Positions 8,643 to 14,511 of a stretch of 14,511 nucleotides of DNA are shown piece after piece (position 1 is the stretch's first letter; each line of letters begins with the position of its first letter). Source of the DNA: Clostridia bacterium (GTDB lineage: Bacteria > Bacillota > Clostridia > Oscillospirales > CAG-272); contig JAFNVK010000155.1 in assembly GCA_017379815.1 (NCBI GenBank), positions 1-14,511 of the forward strand, written 5' to 3'. The notes under the pieces were generated by a model, which was not told the origin of the DNA, did no database searches, and was given only the letters and a program-made list of their open reading frames with translations. Made by a program: the position numbers and the translations under genes.

Positions 8643-8806
8643 AAATGATAGAGGCGCACCCTGAAAAGAGTATCCGCCGTGCCAAGTCGGCGCGGACGTT
8701 GCGGCGGAGAAAGGGTCGGGTGCCGAAGAACGGTTCTTGCGCAGGATCGCTTCTGGCAGTGCGGAGAAGATCCGTCCTGTTGTCGCAGAGATGCGGAGCG
8801 CTATCC
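8643..8806 (+). promoter_or_regulatory. Lysine riboswitch (L box) aptamer
   Basis: Conserved L-box blocks appear in the right order: GATAGAGGCGC (8647-8657), AGAGTA (8667-8672), GAAAGGG (8709-8715), TGCCGAAG (8721-8728), CTGGC (8753-8757), TTGTCGC (8780-8786) and GGAGCGCTATC (8795-8805). They follow the layout I recall for the B. subtilis lysC and T. maritima aptamers. Helices seen: P1 GATAG (8647-8651) with CTATC (8801-8805); P2 GCACCC (8656-8661) with GGGTGC (8718-8723); distal P2 CCGCCG (8674-8679) with CGGCGG (8702-8707); P4 CAG/CTG and CGGA/TCCG within 8757-8779; P5 CGCA-GAGA-TGCG (8784-8795), closed by a GNRA loop. It lies directly upstream of dapA-dapB-lysA, as expected. The P3 fold (about 8729-8752) is less clear to me. 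Confidence 0.93.
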
Positions 8807-8862
8807 ACTTTTCCGAAAGGACCGCTATGGAATATTCCGGGCGGAGAGGGCAGAGAGAGCGC
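8798..8862 (+). promoter_or_regulatory. Predicted antiterminator of the lysine riboswitch
   Basis: GCGCTATC (8798-8805), which includes the whole 3' strand of P1, can pair with GAGAGCGC (8855-8862), the 5' arm of the terminator, at 7 of 8 positions (mismatch A8803/G8857). Lysine-bound aptamer keeps the first segment in P1 and frees the terminator; without lysine the two arms can pair and block it. Two local hairpins would sit inside the loop: TCC-GAAA-GGA (8812-8821), and CCGC/GCGG (8822-8844) enclosing the palindrome GGAATATTCC (8829-8838). The pairings are read from sequence; the switching is inferred from the family. Confidence 0.75.
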
Positions 8863-8892
8863 ATTTTCGCGTCGATCTCTGTTTTTCTTTTT
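8851..8892 (+). terminator. Riboswitch-controlled intrinsic terminator before dapA
   Basis: CAGAGA (8851-8856) pairs with TCTCTG (8876-8881); an inner GCGC/GCGT stem encloses an ATTTTC loop; the run TTTTTCTTTTT (8882-8892) follows immediately. It lies 37 nt before the dapA ATG, so termination here would stop the operon in high lysine. Confidence 0.92.
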
Positions 8893-8929
8893 GTCAAGAA
8901 GATTTCCAGAAAAGAGGATGAGGAACAGC

Positions 8930-9814
8930 ATGAAGAACACTGTATTTACCGGAGCAGCAACCGCGATCATCACGCCCTTTCGCAACGGGCAGATCGACTA
9001 CGAGGCCTTTGCAAGGCTGATCAACTGGCAGGTCGAGCAGGGAATTGACGCTATCGTCGTTTGCGGAACGACGGGCGAGGCCTCGACCCTGACCGACGAG
9101 GAGCATCGCGAGGCGATCCGCTTCGCCGTGGAAACAGTCAACGGCAGAGTTCCCGTGATCGCCGGAACGGGCTCCAACGATACCGCTTACGCCATTGAGC
9201 TGACCCAATATGCTTGCGAGGTCGGTGCGGATGCGATCCTTTTGGTGACCCCTTATTATAACAAGGCTACGCAGAAGGGACTGATCGCCTCCTTTACCGC
9301 AGTGGCGGACGTCTCCACCAAGCCGATCATTCTCTATAACGTTCCCTCGAGAACCGGATGCAACATTCTTCCCGCAACGGCAGCTGCTCTTGCGGAGCAT
9401 CCGAACATCGTTGCCATCAAGGAGGCCAGCGGCAACATTTCCCAGATCGCGGAGCTTGCCTCTCTCGTGCGCGGCAAAATGGATATCTATTCGGGTAATG
9501 ACGACCAGATCGTGCCCATCCTTTCTCTGGGAGGCAAGGGCGTGATCTCGGTGCTTTCCAATCTGATGCCTGCGGAGACCTCACAGATCTGCCACAAATT
9601 CCTTTCGGGAGACGTAAAGGGCAGTGCCGATCTGCAGCTGGAGCTGTTGCCCCTGGTCAACGCGCTTTTCTGCGAGGTCAACCCCATTCCCGTCAAGGCC
9701 GCCATGGCGGCGATGGGCTATGGCGAAAACAGCCTGCGCCTGCCGCTGACACCCATGGAGAGCGCCCATGAGGAAATGCTCCTTGCGCTGATGCGGGAGC
9801 AGAATTTGATTTGA
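8930..9814 (+). CDS. dapA: 4-hydroxy-tetrahydrodipicolinate synthase
   Basis: Condenses pyruvate with aspartate-4-semialdehyde, the first committed step to DAP and lysine; a class I aldolase of the DapA family. The 294 residues are typical. Seen: GTTGE (46-50), Y110 in TPYYNK, Y136 and R141 in LYNVPSRTG, and the Schiff-base lysine K164 in VAIKEASG. The start ATG 8930 has GAGGA at 8920-8924 with a 5-nt spacer and gives the family N-terminus (MKNTVFTGAATAIITPF). The frame is open upstream as far as an ATG at 8645, but that would translate the riboswitch and lacks a ribosome-binding site. First gene of a tight dapA-dapB-lysA operon under L-box control. Confidence 0.97.
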   Translation: MKNTVFTGAATAIITPFRNGQIDYEAFARLINWQVEQGIDAIVVCGTTGEASTLTDEEHREAIRFAVETVNGRVPVIAGTGSNDTAYAIELTQYACEVGADAILLVTPYYNKATQKGLIASFTAVADVSTKPIILYNVPSRTGCNILPATAAALAEHPNIVAIKEASGNISQIAELASLVRGKMDIYSGNDDQIVPILSLGGKGVISVLSNLMPAETSQICHKFLSGDVKGSADLQLELLPLVNALFCEVNPIPVKAAMAAMGYGENSLRLPLTPMESAHEEMLLALMREQNLI

Positions 9815-9830
9815 ATTGAGCGGAGGAGCT

Positions 9831-10580
9831 ATGAAGATCTTGATTTGCGGCGTCGGAGGACGCATGGGCCGCGAGGTGGCAAAGCTTGCCCTGGACGGCA
9901 TGCGCGGAGCAGTTCCCGTGGCGGGCTTTGACCTTTTGCCCGTGGATACGCGCGAGTTCCCGACCTACACCGAGTGGAGTGCGATTACCGAGACGCCCGA
10001 TTGCATCATTGATTTTTCCCATCACGCGGGTACGGCGGCTATGTTGGAATACGCTGTGGAAAAGCGCGTTCCCGTCGTTCTGGCCACCACGGGACATACC
10101 GAGGAGGAGACGGAGGTGATCCGTCGCGCATCCGAGGCGATCCCGATCTTCCATTCGGCCAATATGTCGCTTGGCATCGCGCTTCTCGTGGAGCTGGCCA
10201 AGACGGCGGCCAAGGCCTTCCCCGAGGCGGATATTGAGATCGTGGAGAAGCACCACAACCGCAAGCTGGACGCGCCCAGCGGCACGGCGCTGCTTCTCGC
10301 CAGAGAGCTGCAGGAGGTGCGCGAGGACGCAACGCTGATCTGCGGCCGTTCAGGGCATGCCAAGCGCGAGAAGAACGAGATCGGCATTCACGCCATTCGC
10401 ATGGGCAACATCGTGGGCGAGCATGAGGTCATCATTGGGACGGATTCCCAGACAATCACGCTCAAGCACGAGGCACACAGTCGCTCTCTCTTTGCCGAGG
10501 GCGCGATCGCCGCGGCGGATTTCCTGATCGGAAAGCCTGAGGGACTTTATGACATGAAGCGTATGCTTGAGGAAGCCTGA
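9831..10580 (+). CDS. dapB: 4-hydroxy-tetrahydrodipicolinate reductase
   Basis: NAD(P)H-dependent reductase making tetrahydrodipicolinate from the DapA product. The length of 249 residues is in the normal range. Seen: the nucleotide-binding GVGGRMGREV (7-16), DFSHHAGT (61-68), ATTGHT (85-90), and the catalytic and substrate-binding stretch EKHHNRKLDAPSGTA (139-153), in which one of the paired histidines (H141, H142) and K145 correspond to catalytic residues in homologues. The ATG at 9831 follows GGAGGAG (9822-9828), a close but strong ribosome-binding site; an in-frame TTG at 9816 upstream of it is unlikely. It lies 16 nt after dapA and 3 nt before lysA, so it is co-transcribed. Confidence 0.96.
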   Translation: MKILICGVGGRMGREVAKLALDGMRGAVPVAGFDLLPVDTREFPTYTEWSAITETPDCIIDFSHHAGTAAMLEYAVEKRVPVVLATTGHTEEETEVIRRASEAIPIFHSANMSLGIALLVELAKTAAKAFPEADIEIVEKHHNRKLDAPSGTALLLARELQEVREDATLICGRSGHAKREKNEIGIHAIRMGNIVGEHEVIIGTDSQTITLKHEAHSRSLFAEGAIAAADFLIGKPEGLYDMKRMLEEA

Positions 10581-10583
10581 TCC

Positions 10584-11900
10584 ATGAAGAACATGATTTG
10601 TGACAATCTTTCGGTCAACGAAAAGGACCATCTCTGCCTTGGTGGGCAGGACACCGTTCTTCTGGCCGAGCAATACGGAACGCCTCTCTATCTTTTGGAC
10701 GAGGACCGCATCCGTCTGCAATGCAGGACCTATCTTCGCGCTATGCGCGAGGCCTTTGGCGAAGCGGCACTTCCGCTTTACGCCAGCAAGGCGGCCTCCT
10801 TCAAGCAGATCTATCGGATCATGCAGGAGGAGGGAATGGGAATCGACGTGGTCTCCGTGGGCGAGATCTGCACCGCGCACGCGGTGGGCTTTCCCCTGGA
10901 GCGCGCATATTTCCACAGCAACAACAAGACCGATGCGGATATTCTTTATGCCATGGAGCGCGGTGTGGGCTATTTCGTGGTGGACAACCGCGAGGAGCTG
11001 GACGCCATTGAGCGCGTCGCAAGCGAGAAGGGGAGCGTGCAGAAGATCCTGCTTCGACTGACTCCCGGCATTGATCCGCACACCTACGAGGCGGTCTCCA
11101 CGGGCAACGTGGATTCCAAATTCGGCTCGGCCATCGAAACGGGGCAGGCCGAGGAGATCACCGCCTATGCACTCACGCTTCCGCACCTGCATCTTGCGGG
11201 CTTCCATTGCCACGTTGGTTCGCAGGTGTTTGACGCCGACGTCTTCTTGCGCTCGGCGGAGATCATGCTCCGCTTTATGGCCGAGATGAGGGACAAGCAC
11301 GGCTATCTTGCCGAGGAGCTTGATCTTGGCGGCGGATTTGGCGTGCGCTATCTTGCCGAGGATCCCGTTATGAATATCGCGGATACGGTCAAAACGGTGG
11401 GCGAGTCGGTACAAGCGCTTTGCCGTCAGCTTGGCCTTCCGCTTCCTGCGATCCGCATGGAGCCCGGACGGAGCATTGTGGCCGAGGCCGGTATGACGCT
11501 CTATACCGTGGGTACGGTCAAGCAGATTCCGGGATACAAGAATTACGTATCCGTGGACGGCGGAATGACCGACAATCCCCGATTTGCGCTTTACCGTTCT
11601 CCCTATACCGTTCTTCTTGCCAATCGCACGGAGAAGGCCGAAGCCGAGGAGCAGATGCGTTGCTCGGTGGTGGGACGCTGCTGCGAGAGCGGAGACATTC
11701 TGCAGGAGAACGTCAAGATGCCCAAGACCGTCGCGCGCGGCGATCTGCTTGCCGTTCTGACCACGGGAGCGTACAATTATTCCATGTCCTCCAACTACAA
11801 CCGCATTCCGCGTCCGCCGGTGGTCATGCTGGCAGGCGGGGAGAGCTATCTCGCCGTCAAGCGGGAGACTCCCGAGGACGTTTGCCGAAACGATCTGTGA
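10584..11900 (+). CDS. lysA: Diaminopimelate decarboxylase
   Basis: A PLP enzyme of the alanine-racemase fold (group IV decarboxylase) that turns meso-DAP into L-lysine, the last step of the pathway. 438 residues. Seen: the PLP lysine K69 in LYASKAASF, HCHVGSQ (208-214), the phosphate-binding DLGGGFGVRY (247-256), MEPGRSIVAEAG (292-303), the catalytic cysteine C367 in CCESGDIL, and GAYNYSMSSNYN (395-406), whose tyrosine contacts PLP in homologues. The ATG at 10584 has GAGGA at 10569-10573, 10 nt away; ATG 10593 (M4) is a possible alternative. It begins 3 nt after dapB. Having lysA with dapA and dapB under an L box ties both ends of the branch to lysine supply. Confidence 0.97.
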   Translation: MKNMICDNLSVNEKDHLCLGGQDTVLLAEQYGTPLYLLDEDRIRLQCRTYLRAMREAFGEAALPLYASKAASFKQIYRIMQEEGMGIDVVSVGEICTAHAVGFPLERAYFHSNNKTDADILYAMERGVGYFVVDNREELDAIERVASEKGSVQKILLRLTPGIDPHTYEAVSTGNVDSKFGSAIETGQAEEITAYALTLPHLHLAGFHCHVGSQVFDADVFLRSAEIMLRFMAEMRDKHGYLAEELDLGGGFGVRYLAEDPVMNIADTVKTVGESVQALCRQLGLPLPAIRMEPGRSIVAEAGMTLYTVGTVKQIPGYKNYVSVDGGMTDNPRFALYRSPYTVLLANRTEKAEAEEQMRCSVVGRCCESGDILQENVKMPKTVARGDLLAVLTTGAYNYSMSSNYNRIPRPPVVMLAGGESYLAVKRETPEDVCRNDL

Positions 11901-11910
11901 CCGTTTTCTC

Positions 11911-11929
11911 GCTTTTTTGACAAAAAAGC
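11911..11929 (+). terminator. A/T-rich hairpin after lysA, possible terminator
   Basis: A perfect 8-bp stem GCTTTTTT (11911-11918) and AAAAAAGC (11922-11929) with a 3-nt loop, 10 nt after the lysA stop. A second hairpin, AAAAAC-GCAA-GTTTTT (11953-11968), lies further on. Both stems are A/T-rich and the first is not followed at once by a T-run, though TTTTTTT starts at 11943. So this is an atypical terminator; it may instead be part of a curved A-tract region upstream of the mscL promoter. Confidence 0.4.
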
Positions 11930-11942
11930 CTGTTTGTATGTG

Positions 11943-11998
11943 TTTTTTTGCAAAAAACGCAAGTTTTTGTTGACAAGATGTGAATTTCGGAGTACAAT
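11943..11998 (+). promoter_or_regulatory. Promoter of mscL with UP-like A/T tracts
   Basis: -35 TTGACA (11970-11975, perfect), a 17-bp spacer, -10 TACAAT (11993-11998, one mismatch). Directly upstream are T7 (11943-11949), A6 (11952-11957) and T5 (11964-11968), in the position where an UP element sits for a start near 12005. The remainder of the 167-nt gap between lysA and mscL holds only a weak leader hairpin (GACG 12010-12013 with CGTC 12036-12039; CGC with GCG inside). Confidence 0.88.
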
Positions 11999-12067
11999 GA
12001 AAATACCAAGACGGCGCTTGCCGATGCTTGCGTTGCGTCTGATCAATACACGAAAAAGGAGATTGCA

Positions 12068-12706
12068 ATGGGACGGGCAGACAGAGAAGCGCTGGAAGAA
12101 AAAATCAGAAAAGGCGAGGAAAGAGAAATGAAGGAAAAGATCAAGGAAAAGAAGGCAAAGATCAAGAAGGAGAGAGTCAGCTTCTTCTCTGATTTCAAGA
12201 AGTTTATCACCAAGGGCAACGTGCTGGATATGGCTGTCGCCGTAGTCGTTGCAACCGCGTTCAACGCGATCGTCAACGGTCTGGTCAAGCAGATCATCAC
12301 GCCGCTTATGACCTTCTTCACCAGCGGTGTCAGCATCAACGAGTGGGAGTACGTCCTGCGCGAGGAGGTGCTGGATGCAGAGGGTGTGGTTGAGGTCAGC
12401 AAGATCTCGATCCAGTACGGTCTGTGGCTGCAGTCGATCCTGGACTTCCTGATCATCGCGTTCACCGTATTCGTGCTGGTCCGCGTGATCAAGGGCATGG
12501 AGCGCAAGCTCAACGCCAAGGAGAACGCCAAGAAGGAGGCCGAGGCCGCCGCGCTGAAGGCAGAGGCCGATGCCAAGGCTGCCGCAGAGGCTGCCGCAGC
12601 AGCAGAGAAGGCTGCCGCAGAGCAGGCGATCAAGGACGAGTTCTATGCAAACGTCCGCGAGCAGGCCGCTCTCCTGCGCGAGATCCGCGATTCCGTGAAG
12701 AAGTAA
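12068..12706 (+). CDS. mscL: Large-conductance mechanosensitive channel MscL, extended
   Basis: A homopentameric membrane channel that opens under membrane tension to vent solutes on osmotic downshock. The core is clear: FKKFITKGNVLDMAVAVVV at 43-61, TM1 about 52-80, a periplasmic/extracellular loop about 81-115, TM2 about 117-141, and the C-terminal helix ALLREIRDSVKK (201-212) that bundles in the pentamer. At 212 residues it is far longer than the usual 125-150. The extra length is a Lys/Glu-rich N-terminal stretch (1-37) and an Ala/Glu/Lys-rich segment (about 150-187) between TM2 and the end bundle, likely a long helix or coiled coil. ATG 12068 has AAGGAG (12056-12061) with a 6-nt spacer; ATG 12128 (M21) has weaker support. 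It has its own promoter and terminator. Confidence 0.95.
   Translation: MGRADREALEEKIRKGEEREMKEKIKEKKAKIKKERVSFFSDFKKFITKGNVLDMAVAVVVATAFNAIVNGLVKQIITPLMTFFTSGVSINEWEYVLREEVLDAEGVVEVSKISIQYGLWLQSILDFLIIAFTVFVLVRVIKGMERKLNAKENAKKEAEAAALKAEADAKAAAEAAAAAEKAAAEQAIKDEFYANVREQAALLREIRDSVKK
12576..12620 (+). repeat. In-frame 12-bp repeats in the Ala-rich linker of mscL
   Basis: AGGCTGCCGCAG occurs three times exactly: 12576-12587, 12588-12599 (direct tandem) and 12609-12620. Offsets of 12 and 21 nt keep the frame, each copy encoding Ala-Ala-rich helix. This suggests the linker grew by slippage or short duplication. Confidence 0.9.
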
Positions 12707-12716
12707 GTACATAAAA

Positions 12717-12749
12717 AAGGACAGAGAATGGGTTTCATTCTCTGTCCTT
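12717..12749. terminator. Bidirectional intrinsic terminator between mscL and nfnB
   Basis: A perfect 13-bp stem AAGGACAGAGAAT (12717-12729) and ATTCTCTGTCCTT (12737-12749) with a 7-nt loop. A CTTTATTT tail follows on the + strand, and the A-run 12713-12718 gives a T-run on the - strand. It lies 10 nt after the mscL stop and 13 nt beyond the end of the convergent nfnB, so it can serve both. Confidence 0.93.
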
Positions 12750-12762
12750 CTTTATTTGGAGA

Positions 12763-14172
12763 TTACTTCTGCGAAAGATACGCATGGATCGCGGCGGCGG
12801 CCGTTTTTCCTGCGCCCATCGCGGAGATCACGGTTGCGGCTCCGGTCACGGCGTCGCCTCCGGCAAAGACGCCCTCACGCGAGGTAAGACCGTCCTCGTT
12901 GACCACGATTCCGCCGCGCGCGTTGACCTCGAGCCCCTCGGTGGTGCTCTTGATCAGGGGATTGGGCGACGTGCCGATCGCCATGATCACCGTGTCCACG
13001 GGCATGGTGAACTCCGATCCCTCAACGGGAACGGGGCGGCGGCGACCCTTGGCATCCGGCTCGCCAAGCTCCATGCGAATGCAACGCATCTCCTTGACGA
13101 ATCCGTTTTTCGGGTCGCGCGGATCGGTGGGATTCTCATATCCGAGGATCTCGGTGGGCGAGCAGAGCAGGGAGAAGATCACACCCTCCTCCTCGGCGTG
13201 CTCGATCTCTTCCTTTCTTGCAGGAAGCTCTTCCATGGAACGGCGGTAGACGATCTTTACTTCCTCGGCCCCCAGACGGAGTGCGGTCCGTGCGGCGTCC
13301 ATGGCCACGTTTCCGCCGCCGACCACGGCCACGCGGCCGCCCTTCATGATGGGGGTCTCGGTGTTCGCGGCATAGGCCTTCATCAGGTTGCTTCGGGTGA
13401 GAAATTCGTTTGCGGAGTAAACGCCTTTGAGCGATTCTCCGGGAATGTTCATAAAGCTGGGAAGACCCGCGCCCGAGCCGATAAAGATCGCCTCAAAGCC
13501 ATCCTCAAAGAGCTCATCCACGGTAAGCGTCTTGCCGATGACCACGTTGGTCTCGATCCGCACGCCGATCTCGCGCAGGGACTGCACCTCCTTGGCCACG
13601 ATGGACTTGGGAAGACGAAATTCGGGAATGCCGTAGACCAGCACGCCGCCTGCGGTGTGGAGTGCCTCAAAGACGGTCACCTCGTAGCCGAGGCGCGCCA
13701 GGTCTCCCGCACAGGAAAGACCGGAAGGGCCCGAGCCAACGATGGCCACGCGGTGTCCGTTCTGCGCAGGGGCTTCCTCTGGAGGAAGGACTTGCGCGTT
13801 GTGCAGGTCTGCCGCAAAGCGCTCCAAGCGTCCGATGGCCACGGGCTCAAATTTAATGCCCATGGTGCATTTGCTCTCGCACTGGCGCTCCTGCGGACAA
13901 ACGCGTCCGCACACGGCGGGCAGAGAGGAGGTCTCACGGATGATCCGATAGGCTTCCTCGTGCTTGCCTTCCTTGATTTTTTGGATAAAATCGGGGATCT
14001 GCACGTTCACGGGGCAGGCAGTTACGCAGGGCGCGTTCTTGCAGCTAAGGCAGCGGCTTGCTTCGTTCTCGGCCATTTTTGCGGTATACCCCAATGCCAC
14101 CTCCGAAAAATTGCGGGCGCGCTCCTTGGGATCTTGTACCGGCATGGGATTCCGTTTCGGTTGAATAGCCAT
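12763..14172 (-). CDS. nfnB: NfnB/GltA-like NAD(P)H oxidoreductase subunit (iron-sulfur flavoprotein)
   Basis: 469 residues, related to the small subunit of glutamate synthase. Seen: two tetra-cysteine sets for [4Fe-4S] clusters (C41, C44, C49, C53 and C88, C92, C98, C102), FAD-binding VGSGPSGLSCAG (145-156), NADPH-type VVGGGNVAMDAAR (283-295), and the second FAD motif VFAGGDAVTGAATV (435-448). The start ATG at 14172 has AGGTAGGA (14181-14188) 8 nt upstream; an in-frame TTG at 14178 is too close to it. It starts 15 nt after the stop of the NfnA-like gene. That pairing points to NADH-dependent reduced ferredoxin:NADP+ oxidoreductase (or the related sulfide dehydrogenase) rather than glutamate synthase, as no large GltB subunit is in view. 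Fold and cofactors are certain; the physiological reaction is inferred. Confidence 0.88.
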   Translation of the reverse strand: MAIQPKRNPMPVQDPKERARNFSEVALGYTAKMAENEASRCLSCKNAPCVTACPVNVQIPDFIQKIKEGKHEEAYRIIRETSSLPAVCGRVCPQERQCESKCTMGIKFEPVAIGRLERFAADLHNAQVLPPEEAPAQNGHRVAIVGSGPSGLSCAGDLARLGYEVTVFEALHTAGGVLVYGIPEFRLPKSIVAKEVQSLREIGVRIETNVVIGKTLTVDELFEDGFEAIFIGSGAGLPSFMNIPGESLKGVYSANEFLTRSNLMKAYAANTETPIMKGGRVAVVGGGNVAMDAARTALRLGAEEVKIVYRRSMEELPARKEEIEHAEEEGVIFSLLCSPTEILGYENPTDPRDPKNGFVKEMRCIRMELGEPDAKGRRRPVPVEGSEFTMPVDTVIMAIGTSPNPLIKSTTEGLEVNARGGIVVNEDGLTSREGVFAGGDAVTGAATVISAMGAGKTAAAAIHAYLSQK

Positions 14173-14187
14173 AATCAATATCCTACC

Positions 14188-14511
14188 TTACGATTTCTGA
14201 AAAAGATTGCAGGTGCTTTCGTAGGCGTGACGCTCAAAGTCTGCATACATACGGGAGCGCGACATCGCCTCGTCAAAGTCCACCTCGTAGCCGTTAAAGT
14301 CCGGGCCGTCCACGCAGGCAAATTGCGTAATACGCTTGCCGTCGCGGTTCAAGGTCAGGCGGCAGCCGCCGCACATGCCCGTGCCGTCGATCATGATGGG
14401 ATTCATGGAAACGGTAACGGGAACGCCGTAGGGCTTTGCGGTGAGGACGGTGTATTTCATCATCACAAGAGGACCGATGGCGATGATCAGATCAAATTGC
14501 TCGCCGCTCTC
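14188..14511 (-). CDS. nfnA: NfnA/PyrK-like FAD/NAD-binding subunit, C-terminal part
   Basis: The last 107 residues of a ferredoxin-NADP+ reductase-like subunit with a C-terminal [2Fe-2S] site; the frame is open to the window edge, so the 5' end is missing. Seen: DLIIAIGPLVMMK (7-19 of the fragment), VSMNPIMIDGTGMCGGCRLT (34-53) and FACVDGP (64-70). The likely cluster ligands are C47, C50 and C66, with D42 as a possible fourth ligand, as in the NfnA structure (from memory). A GTG/ATG cluster near 14458-14466 is internal, not a start. It overlaps the ribosome-binding site of nfnB and is surely co-transcribed with it. Annotators may label this sulfide/dihydroorotate dehydrogenase-like protein. 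Confidence 0.88.
   Translation of the reverse strand, partial: ESGEQFDLIIAIGPLVMMKYTVLTAKPYGVPVTVSMNPIMIDGTGMCGGCRLTLNRDGKRITQFACVDGPDFNGYEVDFDEAMSRSRMYADFERHAYESTCNLFQKS

Noticed and set aside
9816..9830. TTG start 15 nt before the dapB ATG
   Set aside because: It lies upstream of the ribosome-binding site and would translate it; MKILICGVGG is the typical DapB start.
11956..12034. 8-bp inverted repeat AACGCAAG/CTTGCGTT flanking the mscL promoter, as a possible operator
   Set aside because: An 8-bp match over this distance is not unexpected by chance, and no regulator gene is near.
10350..12712. Minus-strand open frames opposite dapB-lysA and mscL
   Set aside because: Shadows of the same codon bias; they overlap clear sense genes, promoters and hairpins.
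14173..14178. TTG start for nfnB
   Set aside because: Only 2 nt from the AGGA core; ATG 14172 has an 8-nt spacer.
14188..14466. A complete 92-residue minus-strand protein starting at GTG 14466
   Set aside because: The frame continues upstream to the window edge with the conserved NfnA sequence DLIIAIGPL, so it is the tail of a longer gene.
1..14511. Mobile elements, CRISPR arrays, tRNA or rRNA genes, defence systems
   Set aside because: Looked for and not seen; all genes are housekeeping or transport with tight operon spacing.

Overview
The window is a stretch of ordinary chromosome from a fairly GC-rich member of the Bacillota, most likely class Clostridia (inferred). The pointers are strong AGGAG-type ribosome-binding sites, an L-box (lysine) riboswitch with an intrinsic terminator in front of dapA-dapB-lysA, a single-chain ~1230-residue PurL, an AICAR formyltransferase of the type ending RLFHH, and an NfnA/NfnB-type flavoprotein pair. 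I see no phage, transposon, CRISPR, tRNA or rRNA.

Region 1 (1-6667, + strand) is a purine operon: the 3' end of purH (AICAR formyltransferase), then glyA, purD and purL with gaps of about 20 nt. glyA fits this setting because SHMT makes glycine (the PurD substrate) and the one-carbon unit that becomes the 10-formyl-THF used by PurH. The end of purH is tandemly duplicated with a 47-bp period, leaving a relic 3' end between purH and glyA. Region 2 (6668-8561) is a Na+/phosphate cotransporter with a fused PhoU-like domain, between a weak and a strong terminator.

Region 3 (8587-11900) is a lysine-biosynthesis unit: a near-consensus promoter with extended -10, an L-box riboswitch aptamer, an antiterminator/terminator expression platform, then dapA, dapB and lysA, three DAP-pathway enzymes. 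Region 4 (11901-12749) holds A/T-tract-rich DNA, a second consensus-like promoter and mscL. This MscL is much longer than usual, with a charged N-terminal extension and an alanine-rich helical linker, and is closed by a bidirectional terminator. Region 5 (12763-14511, - strand) is nfnB (GltA-like) preceded by the truncated nfnA (PyrK/FNR-like), probably an electron-bifurcating or related flavoprotein complex.

No clearly undescribed system is visible. The points most worth a second look are the duplicated purH tail, the detailed riboswitch switching model, the extended MscL with its A-tract promoter, and a near-total avoidance of TTA, CTA and TCA codons that produces very long spurious antisense reading frames.
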